Shown here piece by piece: positions 7,881 to 13,543 of a DNA stretch of 13,543 nt. Source of the stretch: Candidatus Nealsoniibacteriota bacterium (lineage in GTDB: Bacteria > Patescibacteriota > Minisyncoccia > Minisyncoccales > MHMH01); contig JACOYG010000054.1 in the NCBI GenBank assembly GCA_016181985.1, positions 1 to 13,543 of the forward strand, read 5' to 3'. Numbering within the stretch: position 1 is the stretch's first letter; each line of letters begins with the position of its first letter. Position numbers and translations under genes: made by a program. Under the pieces are notes generated by a model. It was not told the DNA's origin. It saw nothing but the letters and a program-made list of their open reading frames with translations, and did not search any database.

Positions 7881-8202
7881 TTATGTTCCGCCTATTTTTC
7901 ATCCAGAAGATGCCCAATATGGCGAGCATAAAAACAATCAGCCAAAAGGAATTTAAGGCGGTGTCCTGCGGATCAAACTTATTATCAAGGAAACGATGAA
8001 GCCAAAAGATATCGGCCACCCAGTTGTCGTGAAAAAAATCCAGAGAAGGAATCAGTTTTCCAGCATCGGGAAGCATAGCAACGATTCCCCCGGCAACCCT
8101 TATTGGCTCGGTGTTCTTTATTTTTTTATCTAACTTTGTTGCCATCAAAACAGCTGTCGTTGCGCCGACGCCGAAAGCAAAATGCCCAATTCCCATACTC
8201 AT
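7867..8202 (-). CDS. Small membrane protein with conserved-looking His/Asp pattern, unknown function
   Basis: A 111-residue protein with three hydrophobic stretches (about 5-22, 35-52, 84-101) and a basic tail. Charged residues inside otherwise hydrophobic sequence recall membrane-bound metal-dependent hydrolases of the YdjM/DUF457 kind: H7, GGIVAMLPDAGKLIP (D46), LDFFHDN (D55, H58, D59), FWLHRFLDN (H69, D73) and DPQD (D77, D80). That kinship is a guess from pattern only. The start is firm: a full AGGAGGTGAT-like site (GGAGGTGAT) lies just before the ATG at 8202. It overlaps the MATE start by 14 bases, so the two products are probably made together and may act together. Confidence 0.75.
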   Translation of the reverse strand: MSMGIGHFAFGVGATTAVLMATKLDKKIKNTEPIRVAGGIVAMLPDAGKLIPSLDFFHDNWVADIFWLHRFLDNKFDPQDTALNSFWLIVFMLAILGIFWMKNRRNINENS

Positions 8203-8232
8203 AAATCACCTCCGATATTTTCAAGGAACTAT

Positions 8233-8263
8233 ATTATATATCAAATAAAATAAACATTGGCAA
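8233..8263 (-). promoter_or_regulatory. Probable promoter of the membrane protein/MATE pair
   Basis: On the minus strand a consensus -10 TATAAT (8238-8233) follows a TTGCCA -35 (8263-8258) with a 19-base spacer, slightly long. It lies 30 bases upstream of the start at 8202 and about 50 bases downstream of the palindrome at 8315-8347. Confidence 0.5.
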
Positions 8264-8314
8264 GCCGTGGCTGAATTGATGGCCTTTTATTTCTAGATTT
8301 ATCCTATTAAAATA

Positions 8315-8347
8315 CATCGTACTAACCATGATTGTATTATTGCGATA
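8315..8347. repeat. Degenerate palindrome at the 3' end of the PaaX-like gene
   Basis: Reads CATCGTACTAA at one end and ATTGCGATA at the other around CCATGATTG. Read on the minus strand it aligns with the 38-bp palindrome at 8944-8981 over TATCGCAWTAA, CAAYCATGGTT and TACGATR, with about five bases missing. It covers the stop codon and last codons of the PaaX-like gene. Candidate second binding site of the regulator, or a relic of a flanking repeat. Confidence 0.6.
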
Positions 8348-8921
8348 GTTTGAAAATTCTCTTTAGGGAAACGTCGTCTTCTATATTATCTGCCGTAATA
8401 AGACGAATTTCTTTTTTGCTCAAACCAAAAAATTCCCGTAATATCCCCACCTCATCTTTACATTCATACGGACAAACTAAAACACTCTTTTGCATAGGAT
8501 AAAAGCCTAATCCTTTTAATTTCTCTCTAAAAGCATTTCGTTGAAGTTTCTGCAGTTGAGCTATGTCAAAAATAACTATTCTCCATTTTCCATCCCATTT
8601 TTTAGGTTTTTTTATGGCTAAGTCATCAATTTGAAATCTTCCCGCCTTCTTCCTGCCTCTCTCTGTCAAAGTAATAAAAACTTGGTGGTTTTTCTTTCCA
8701 ATTTCGATATTAATGCAACCATCTCTTTTGAGATTATAAAAAGTATTGGAAACTTTTTTGTGATTATACCTCTTTATAGATTTCAGGCTTTTCATTAAAT
8801 TAATAGCAAAATAAGGAGAGGTAGCTGCCAGGCAAACAACCCCGGTGACGGCTAGGCCCTTTAAGATATCCTTTGCGATTTCTGATTTTGGCTTCCTAAA
8901 ATAATATTTATACTGACTCAT
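8337..8921 (-). CDS. PaaX-like transcriptional regulator with Cas2-like C-terminal domain
   Basis: A 194-residue protein of a kind common in Patescibacteria and often mislabelled as CRISPR Cas2. Residues 17-40 (ILKGLAVTGVVCLAATSPYF) are hydrophobic. A winged-helix region follows at about 40-90, with KVSNTFYNLKRDGCINIEIG and a wing ending ITLTERGRKKA. From KWDGKWRIVIFDI (about 108) to ADNIEDD (183) is the ferredoxin-like fold shared by PaaX and Cas2: FDI at strand 1, REKLKGLGFYPMQKSVLVCPYEC, and the C-terminal strand IRLITADNI. PaaX-type proteins are DNA-binding regulators. It stands alone, with no cas genes or repeat array nearby. A 38-bp palindrome lies upstream and a related copy covers its stop codon, suggesting autoregulation. 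No Shine-Dalgarno is seen before the ATG. Confidence 0.8.
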   Translation of the reverse strand: MSQYKYYFRKPKSEIAKDILKGLAVTGVVCLAATSPYFAINLMKSLKSIKRYNHKKVSNTFYNLKRDGCINIEIGKKNHQVFITLTERGRKKAGRFQIDDLAIKKPKKWDGKWRIVIFDIAQLQKLQRNAFREKLKGLGFYPMQKSVLVCPYECKDEVGILREFFGLSKKEIRLITADNIEDDVSLKRIFKLSQ

Positions 8922-8930
8922 GGTTTAATT

Positions 8931-8959
8931 ATCTTATAACAACTATCGTATTAACACAA
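8931..8959 (-). promoter_or_regulatory. Possible promoter of the PaaX-like gene
   Basis: On the minus strand TTGTGT (8959-8954) is followed by overlapping -10 candidates TAAGAT (8936-8931, spacer 17) and TATAAG (8938-8933, spacer 15). The -35 lies inside the 38-bp palindrome, so a protein bound there would block polymerase. Confidence 0.35.
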
Positions 8960-8981
8960 CCATGGTTGCTTTAATGCGATA
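8944..8981. promoter_or_regulatory. 38-bp palindrome, candidate operator of the PaaX-like gene
   Basis: The left half starts TATCGTATTAA, the right half ends TTAATGCGATA, and the centre CAACCATGGTTG is a perfect 12-bp palindrome. 16 of 19 base pairs of the dyad match. There is no T run, so it does not look like a terminator. It ends 22 bases before the start codon at 8921 and overlaps the likely -35. A third half-site-like ATCGTCGTAA lies at 8990-8999. Confidence 0.65.
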
Positions 8982-9035
8982 ATAGAATAATCGTCGTAAA
9001 ATATAATATAAAAATGCGCAATCTCTCGAGGGAGT

Positions 9036-9443
9036 TTACACGTCGAATAAGATCATTGCTTCCCAGATGCCGTCATTGTTTTTGGTGATATCTAAGCCGT
9101 GGTAAGTGGCGGCCTTAATGTCTCCGCCGAATCTTTCAATATTATGACCGGATAATTCAGCTTCGATTTCGGTGTCGCTTAATTTAATAAATTCCACTTT
9201 ATCGTATATCACTTTATTCGTCTGAATTAAATATAGGACTTCGCTTAAAAAATCTACCAAAAGCGCGTTCAAGTCATACGATTTAATTTTTAAGTTTTGG
9301 ATTTTAGATTCTGAGCCTTGGATTTCCGGTCTAAGGCCGGCTATCATCCCCAGCATCGCGTTCAAAAATAAATCTTCCTTTGTTTTGCCGAAAGCTCTGA
9401 TTCGAAAATCTCCCGTATGTTCTAAAACTTCATATTGCTTCAT
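9036..9443 (-). CDS. Archease, RtcB activator
   Basis: A 135-residue archease, the small protein that speeds GTP-dependent guanylylation and turnover of the RNA ligase RtcB. Seen: EHTGDFRIRAFGKTKEDLF at 8-26 (family pattern EHTxDxxIxAxG), NALLVDFLSEVLYLI at about 59-73, IKAATYHGLDI at about 109-119, and the C-terminal IWEAMILFDV with the family's terminal FDV. The acidic residues expected to bind a metal are kept. RtcB is on the same strand about 2.6 kb downstream, with three unrelated genes between, so regulation is probably separate. Residues 43-55 (GSESKIQNLKIKS) are a small lysine-rich loop. Start at ATG 9443, 17 bases after a strong terminator hairpin and without a clear Shine-Dalgarno; a short or leaderless transcript is likely. 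Confidence 0.92.
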   Translation of the reverse strand: MKQYEVLEHTGDFRIRAFGKTKEDLFLNAMLGMIAGLRPEIQGSESKIQNLKIKSYDLNALLVDFLSEVLYLIQTNKVIYDKVEFIKLSDTEIEAELSGHNIERFGGDIKAATYHGLDITKNNDGIWEAMILFDV

Positions 9444-9459
9444 GCTTATATATTAACAT

Positions 9460-9494
9460 AAAAAGGCGACTAATCAGTTGATTAGTCGCCTTTT
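9460..9494 (-). terminator. Perfect 16-bp hairpin terminator of the KorAB operon
   Basis: AAAAGGCGACTAATCA (9461-9476), two bases, then its exact reverse complement (9479-9494), with T runs on both sides. On the minus strand it begins inside the last codons of korB (RRLIN and stop) and ends in TTTTTATG just ahead of archease. It could stop transcripts from either direction. Confidence 0.9.
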
Positions 9495-10280
9495 TTCTTG
9501 GTAAATAACTCCGTAATACGGCCTTTCTTTTAAAGGAACTTCAGTAATTTTTAGTGCCATGCGCCTATCTGACGAGTCGTAAATAATCTTTTCTCCGTTA
9601 GGCAGAATTATTTCTTTGCCGTCTTCCAGATAGACGGCTTTTTCTTTCTTGAATTTTATCCATTCAGGATCATTATACGTCACGCACGGTGTTTGAACGT
9701 GAACATAAGAAAATCCTTTATAAATGATCGCTTTTTTGATCAACTCTGCTAAGTGGCTTATCTTGGTGCTGATTCCTTGAGCCACAAAGCCGGATTTAAT
9801 CGTACTCATGAAAGCCAGCATATCATGAAGGGGATCAAGCGGCTGATCCGGTTCGCCGCCCGCCGCCTCTTCATCTTCAAAGAAAGCGGTAGTCGGACTT
9901 CTTTGGCCTTTAGTCAAAGCATAAACCTGGTTATCGCAGGTAATCAAAGTAATGTCTAAATTCTTCCTCACAGCATGGGGAACGTGGCCCGCGCCAATAG
10001 CCCAAATATCGCCATCTCCGCCCTGGTCTATAACCGTTAACTCGGGATTAGCCAATTTTACTCCTTCAGCTATCGGCAGAGATTCGCCGTGAGTGCCATT
10101 AACAGCGTAAACATTGGCGTATCCTGCCGCCCTAGCCGAGCAGCCTATCCCAGTCACAAAAGAAACTAAATAGTTCGGTATAGCCAGCTCTTCAAGAGCT
10201 TTTACGAAAGACCCAATTTCTCCGTATAAACCGCAACCGGGGCACCATATTGGCTTTTCGTCGGTCCTATAAACATTCAT
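9474..10280 (-). CDS. korB: 2-oxoacid:ferredoxin oxidoreductase, beta subunit
   Basis: Thiamine diphosphate and [4Fe-4S]-binding subunit of a 2-oxoacid:ferredoxin oxidoreductase, which decarboxylates a 2-oxoacid to an acyl-CoA and reduces ferredoxin. Seen: WCPGCG at 12-17 (C13, C16), GIGCSARAAGY at 44-54 (C47), the TPP-binding GGDGDIWAIGAGH at 87-99, DNQVYALTKGQRSPTT at 116-131, and TPCVTYN with C199. The four cysteines match the cluster ligands known in two-subunit enzymes of the 2-oxoglutarate (Kor/OFOR) type. NGTHGESLP at 61-69 replaces the more usual HGR, an oddity at a conserved spot. The start overlaps the alpha gene stop as ATGA, with GAGGAGG seven bases before it. No ferredoxin-like delta subunit is in the window. 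The exact 2-oxoacid is inferred. Confidence 0.93.
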   Translation of the reverse strand: MNVYRTDEKPIWCPGCGLYGEIGSFVKALEELAIPNYLVSFVTGIGCSARAAGYANVYAVNGTHGESLPIAEGVKLANPELTVIDQGGDGDIWAIGAGHVPHAVRKNLDITLITCDNQVYALTKGQRSPTTAFFEDEEAAGGEPDQPLDPLHDMLAFMSTIKSGFVAQGISTKISHLAELIKKAIIYKGFSYVHVQTPCVTYNDPEWIKFKKEKAVYLEDGKEIILPNGEKIIYDSSDRRMALKITEVPLKERPYYGVIYQEKRRLIN

Positions 10281-11941
10281 CTTATCGCCTCCTCAATTGC
10301 CTGCGATAATTCTTCATTCGTAAACGGTGAGCCTCCGGCCCGGCAGTACAGCTTTGTTTTCCGCGGAAGATTAAGGCGGGAGCGCAAAAAATGATAAAAT
10401 TGTCCGGTATAATTCATTTCTACCACTAACGATTTTTTAACTCCTTTTAGGAAACGCGCGATTGATTTCTCCGGCAAAGGAAAAATCAATTCGGGCACGC
10501 AAACTTTTATATATTCTTCCATGCCCATTTTTCTTACCGTATCCCGAACAAACATTCCCGAAGACCCCCAAGTGATAATACCGATCTCTGCTTCGGGATT
10601 GCCGAATACTTTTACTAAATCGTCTCTTTGCTTTAAGGGTTCCAATTTTTTCCAAATCTTTTCATGCATTTTCTGCTGTAAATACTGCGAAGAAGCCGGC
10701 CTGCCTCTTTCGTCGTGGGTTAAGCCGGTAGTCTGGTAAACAAATCCCTCATCGCCGAAACTAGCCATTGGCGAAATATTGTTCTCGCTCAATCTGTAAC
10801 GCAGATAATTATTTTTTTCATTTTCGCCGGGCTTCAATCTGCTAATAATTTCCGGCTTAATCAGAGTAAAATCATTACAACTCGCTACGGTCTGACCAAG
10901 CCATTGATCGGAAAGCACAATTACCGGCAATTGAAATTGCTCGGCGATATTAAAAGCCTGAGCGGTAATTTGATAGCAACTCTCAAAATCAAACGGCGCC
11001 AACACAACCCTTGAAGCATCGCCGCTGCCATAAATCACCGTTTGTAGGTCTGCCTGTTCGGTCTTGGTGGGGATGCCAGTTGAGGGACCGCACCTTTGAA
11101 CATCAATGATTACAAGCGGCACTTCAGTCGCGGAAAACAGTCCGATGGCTTCCATCATCCGGCTTAATCCGGGCAGACTGGTCGGAACCACCACTTTTTT
11201 TCCGGCCAGAGAAGCTCCGTAAAGAATATAGATCGCTTCATTTTCGCTGGCTCCTTGGATAAATTGTCCTCCCAATTGCGGTAATTTTTTTCTTAAAAAC
11301 TCCATTATCTCCGTTGATGGCGTAATGGGATAGCCGGTGCCAAAACGGCAGCCGGAATCAATTATTGCCCTGGATACCGCCTCATTGCCCTGAATGGTTA
11401 TTTTAGGAACAGGATTCCTGGGTCTTTCCAGTTCGAGTTTGGAAAAATTTCCCTCCTGAAATAATTTTTCTCCGGCCATAAAGGATGGGAGATTATTTTT
11501 CAGAATTCTTTGAGAGGGATTTCTTGGATCAGGATCAGACAAACCAATCATATTTTTTAAAAATCCGAGAGCGACAATATTTTTGTTTTGTCCATTGCCG
11601 AAGGAAACCCTAAAAAATTTGCCCGACTGAACACTGCTTGGAGGATCGGCCTCGCAAAAAATAATCGTTTTTTCTCCAATTCGCAATTCCCGCTCAAATT
11701 CAAAATACTTTTGCCAGTTAAAACAAATCAAAACATCAAGAAAATCTTCGGCTAAAGAAAGATGTTCCGAGTCAATTTTGGTTTTAATTGATGAACCGCC
11801 GCCTCTAATTTGAGCGCCGTAGGCTCGGGAAGTTATTCCGAAATATCCCTGGTTTCCCGCTAATTCTTGCAAAATATTTCCTAAAACTATTACGCCGTCT
11901 CCGCCCGCGCCGACAGCTCCGATGGTTATTTCTTTTCTCAT
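10277..11941 (-). CDS. korA: 2-oxoacid:ferredoxin oxidoreductase, fused gamma-alpha subunit
   Basis: Partner of the beta subunit. Numbered from the ATG at 11941, the gamma domain (about 1-175) has GAVGAGGDGV at 8-17 and SRAYGAQIRGGGSS at 38-51. The alpha domain follows with GYPITPSTEI at 203-212, SENEA at 232-236 and IPTKTEQADL at 290-299, and a C-terminal transketolase-like part with ITWGSSG at 456-462. A 554-residue gamma-alpha fusion with separate beta is typical of two-subunit OFORs. The ATG at 11941 is preferred over a TTG 24 bases upstream because AAGGAG lies six bases before it. Two residues differ from what I remember as family consensus: PTSLPG (253-258) for TSGPG, and QRCGPSTG (282-289) for RGGPSTG. 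These face the cofactor region in relatives, so activity deserves a check. Overlaps korB by four bases. Confidence 0.93.
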   Translation of the reverse strand: MRKEITIGAVGAGGDGVIVLGNILQELAGNQGYFGITSRAYGAQIRGGGSSIKTKIDSEHLSLAEDFLDVLICFNWQKYFEFERELRIGEKTIIFCEADPPSSVQSGKFFRVSFGNGQNKNIVALGFLKNMIGLSDPDPRNPSQRILKNNLPSFMAGEKLFQEGNFSKLELERPRNPVPKITIQGNEAVSRAIIDSGCRFGTGYPITPSTEIMEFLRKKLPQLGGQFIQGASENEAIYILYGASLAGKKVVVPTSLPGLSRMMEAIGLFSATEVPLVIIDVQRCGPSTGIPTKTEQADLQTVIYGSGDASRVVLAPFDFESCYQITAQAFNIAEQFQLPVIVLSDQWLGQTVASCNDFTLIKPEIISRLKPGENEKNNYLRYRLSENNISPMASFGDEGFVYQTTGLTHDERGRPASSQYLQQKMHEKIWKKLEPLKQRDDLVKVFGNPEAEIGIITWGSSGMFVRDTVRKMGMEEYIKVCVPELIFPLPEKSIARFLKGVKKSLVVEMNYTGQFYHFLRSRLNLPRKTKLYCRAGGSPFTNEELSQAIEEAIR

Positions 11942-11976
11942 TTCTCTCCTTAATATTATTGTCAAAGGACATCTAA

Positions 11977-12008
11977 ATTATGCTACCTCCCGGTATTTTA
12001 AAAGTCAA
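11977..12008 (-). promoter_or_regulatory. Weak candidate promoter of the KorAB operon
   Basis: On the minus strand TTGACT (12008-12003) and CATAAT (11982-11977) are 20 bases apart, longer than ideal; TAGCAT at 17 bases is another -10 reading. It follows the GDH terminators directly. The only other -35-like hexamer, TTGACA at 11965-11960, is too near the start codon. Confidence 0.3.
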
Positions 12009-12015
12009 AAGAAAA

Positions 12016-12049
12016 ACGCCAAAATACAGCCATGGCTGAAATTTGGCGT
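12016..12049 (-). terminator. 34-bp palindrome, second terminator after GDH
   Basis: ACGCCAAAATACAGCCA and TGGCTGAAATTTGGCGT pair over 15 of 17 positions around a perfect CAGCCATGGCTG centre. On the minus strand it is followed by TTTTTCTTTTG. It lies five bases past the first hairpin's T run and may back it up, or act as a regulatory dyad for KorAB. Confidence 0.6.
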
Positions 12050-12053
12050 AAAT

Positions 12054-12093
12054 AAAAAAACTTACTCTTCGACTTCGCTCGGAGTAAGTTTTT
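12054..12093 (-). terminator. Terminator of the glutamate dehydrogenase gene
   Basis: A 12-bp stem (AAAAACTTACTC at 12056-12067 with GAGTAAGTTTTT at 12082-12093) closes a 14-base loop holding CGAGCGAAGTCGAA on the minus strand, followed by seven Ts. It begins ten bases after the GDH stop. The stem is symmetric, so it could also work on the plus strand. Confidence 0.85.
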
Positions 12094-12102
12094 ATTTTTA
12101 AA

Positions 12103-13416
12103 TTACGGCCAAAGAGGATAAACTATCTTGGCCTTAACGACTCGCTTTATTGCCAGCATCAAAGCGGCTTGCTTCATGGAAACTTTCTTTTCTTGACTTA
12201 ATGACAGAACTTCATTAAAGGCGGCTTTCATCTTTTTATCAATCATCCGATTAACGTCTTCCAGCTCCCATTGAGCGCCGCCTAAATTCTGCGACCACTC
12301 GCACCACGAACCATTCACTCCGCCGCCTGAATCTAAGCTATCGGCCGAAACAAATATCCCCCTATCAAGCAGAATTTTTTCACCATCGGGCGTAATTGGG
12401 GCGTTAGCCGGGCAAATCACTACTTTTGCTTTCACGCCCGGGGCATTCTTCTCGGTGACAACGCCTTCCTTTGCCATAAGGCCTAAAATATCGCATGGCA
12501 AGCTAAGAAATTCGTCTTCGCCAACAACATTGTCGCACCCGGGAAAATCTTTTAGATGCCCTGTTTCTTCTTTATGCCGAAGCGCATTAGGAATATCTAT
12601 ACCAATTGGATTAAATATTCCGCCGCTCGAATCACTGATCCCTATTACCTTAAAACCGTTATGATGAAGAAGCTCTGCCGCCACTCCGCCAACATTTCCC
12701 GCTCCCTGAATCACGCAAGTCTTTCCTTTAGGATCCGTCCCAAGGTGTTTTAGAATTTCTAAGGTAATAATAAATGCTCCTCGTCCCGTAGCTTCTCTCC
12801 TGCCCGGTACCCCGCCATAATCCACGGGCTTACCGGTCACAACAGCAAAACAAGAATCCCCTGTTTTTTCTTTATAGACATCGTAAATTATGGCCATTGT
12901 TCTTTCGTTCGTGCCGACATCCGGGGCAGGAATAATTTTCCATGGCCCAATAACGGTAGCTAACTCATTGGAATATCTGGTAGTCAATTTTCTTAATTCT
13001 GACCGTGAACGGCTTTTGGGGTCGCAATTCACTCCGCCTTTAGCTCCGCCAAACGGCAAGTTAAACAAAGAGCTCTTTCTGGTCATCAACACTCCCTTTA
13101 ACATAACAGAAAAAATATCGGTACTCGAAGAAAAAGTTATCCCTCCCTTAGCCGGTCCCCTGGTGGTGCTGTCAACCACTTCCCAGCCGGTAAAGGTCTC
13201 AACTCTTCCTTTATCGTTAAATATGGGTAGATTCCACTCGTGAATAGCTTCCGGCCCCCTCATTCTCGCAGCTACGTTAGAAAGAACGATATCTGCGGGG
13301 CCAAGCCCCTCTTCTTTTATTATCCCGGCCAATTCTTTATCATCTCTTAGCCTTTCTATGGTTTCTTCAAATTCTTTTATGGCCATCTCATAAAGTTCCT
13401 TATTACTTTTTCCCAT
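12103..13416 (-). CDS. Glu/Leu/Phe/Val dehydrogenase (glutamate dehydrogenase-like)
   Basis: NAD(P)-dependent amino acid dehydrogenase, most likely interconverting glutamate with 2-oxoglutarate and ammonia. Seen: RGPAKGGITFS at 86-96 (K90), MTRKSSLFNLPFGGAKGGV at 111-129 (K114, K126), PAPDVGTNERTM at 163-174 (D166), TGKPVDYGGVPGRREATGRG at 194-213, Rossmann motif GAGNVG at 238-243, and SDSSGGIFNP at 261-270. The C-terminal half departs from what I remember of the consensus: CDILGLMA (308-315) for DVLAPAA, VICPANAP (333-340) for VAEVANGP, and ADSLDSGGGVNGSW (358-371) for PDxLxNAGGVxxSY. Substrate is therefore less sure than family. Length 437 is normal. AAAGGAGG eleven bases before the ATG fixes the start. 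Two terminators follow it, then KorAB, which could use its 2-oxoglutarate. Confidence 0.9.
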   Translation of the reverse strand: MGKSNKELYEMAIKEFEETIERLRDDKELAGIIKEEGLGPADIVLSNVAARMRGPEAIHEWNLPIFNDKGRVETFTGWEVVDSTTRGPAKGGITFSSSTDIFSVMLKGVLMTRKSSLFNLPFGGAKGGVNCDPKSRSRSELRKLTTRYSNELATVIGPWKIIPAPDVGTNERTMAIIYDVYKEKTGDSCFAVVTGKPVDYGGVPGRREATGRGAFIITLEILKHLGTDPKGKTCVIQGAGNVGGVAAELLHHNGFKVIGISDSSGGIFNPIGIDIPNALRHKEETGHLKDFPGCDNVVGEDEFLSLPCDILGLMAKEGVVTEKNAPGVKAKVVICPANAPITPDGEKILLDRGIFVSADSLDSGGGVNGSWCEWSQNLGGAQWELEDVNRMIDKKMKAAFNEVLSLSQEKKVSMKQAALMLAIKRVVKAKIVYPLWP

Positions 13417-13467
13417 TTTACTTGAGCCTCCTTTCTATTCGGTAGCGCCAGTTTCTCAACCAAATAT

Positions 13468-13543
13468 TCACGATGGCTTCTGCCCGCCTTTTACTATATG
13501 GCCGCCAATTATTATTGGGATCGCAAGGAATATACCGCCTAAA
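13468..13543 (-). CDS. Possible 3' end of an upstream membrane protein gene
   Basis: A frame open from the window edge to a TGA at 13470-13468 reads GGIFLAIPIIIGGHIVKGGQKPS, like a last membrane segment plus a short tail. A second frame also stays open from the edge, to a TAA at 13420-13418, but its product is very rich in Arg and Trp and looks less natural. Only about 24 residues are visible, so the identity is unknown. The remaining 51 bases would be the GDH leader. Confidence 0.25.
   Translation of the reverse strand, partial: LGGIFLAIPIIIGGHIVKGGQKPS

Noticed and set aside
8257..8285. AGCCGTGGCTGAA resembling part of the 12016-12049 palindrome
   Set aside because: Only about 13 bases with one mismatch and no second arm; it may be chance.
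8337..8921. Cas2 nuclease of a CRISPR system
   Set aside because: The fold is shared with PaaX regulators, the protein has a winged-helix front half and is twice Cas2 length, and no repeat-spacer array or other cas gene is present.
8990..8999. ATCGTCGTAA as a third regulator half-site
   Set aside because: A single half-site with two differences from TATCGTATTAA is too weak to list as a feature.
11942..11965. Upstream TTG start for the gamma-alpha subunit adding eight residues
   Set aside because: AAGGAG sits right before the ATG at 11941, and the extra residues would be encoded by the ribosome binding site itself.

Overview
The window looks like part of a compact, moderately AT-rich bacterial genome, most likely a Candidate Phyla Radiation (Patescibacteria) member and plausibly Parcubacteria. 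Four things point there: an Elp3 with the short CPGKCLYC radical-SAM cluster motif, a PaaX-like regulator with a Cas2-like C-terminus, Shine-Dalgarno sites of the AGGAGGTGAT type, and very tight gene packing. This placement rests on remembered family features, not on a search. An archaeal origin is less likely but not excluded, because RtcB, archease, NIF3, the short SAH hydrolase and the ferredoxin oxidoreductase are all also common in archaea.

Layout. From 1 to 2154 a Trm9/ALKBH8-like tRNA methyltransferase (minus strand, cut by the window edge) and Elp3 (plus strand) lie head to head with overlapping 5' ends. Elp3 converges on a minus-strand run that, in transcription order, is RtcB, NIF3-like protein, NadR-like P-loop ATPase and SAH hydrolase (6448 down to 2164). 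Upstream of that on the minus strand is a pair made of a small membrane protein overlapping a MATE transporter (8202 to 6513), closed by a hairpin terminator. Next come a PaaX-like regulator (8921 to 8337) flanked by two related palindromes, and archease (9443 to 9036). Then come the two subunits of a 2-oxoacid:ferredoxin oxidoreductase (11941 to 9474, closed by a perfect 16-bp hairpin) and a Glu/Leu/Phe/Val dehydrogenase (13416 to 12103, closed by two consecutive hairpins). The last 127 bases hold only the tail of an unidentified upstream gene or a leader.

How the genes may work together. Elp3 makes cm5U at the tRNA wobble position and Trm9-type enzymes methylate cm5U to mcm5U, releasing SAH. 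The SAH hydrolase facing Elp3 would clear that SAH. RtcB and archease form an RNA ligase and its activator, here about 2.6 kb apart on the same strand. The dehydrogenase and KorAB could convert glutamate to 2-oxoglutarate and then to succinyl-CoA with reduced ferredoxin.

The best leads are the Elp3/Trm9 divergent pair, the long palindromes on both sides of the PaaX-like gene, and a perfect inverted repeat that sits in frame inside the Elp3 acetyltransferase domain. No CRISPR array, tRNA, rRNA or transposase was seen, and no gene-free stretch exceeds 300 bases.
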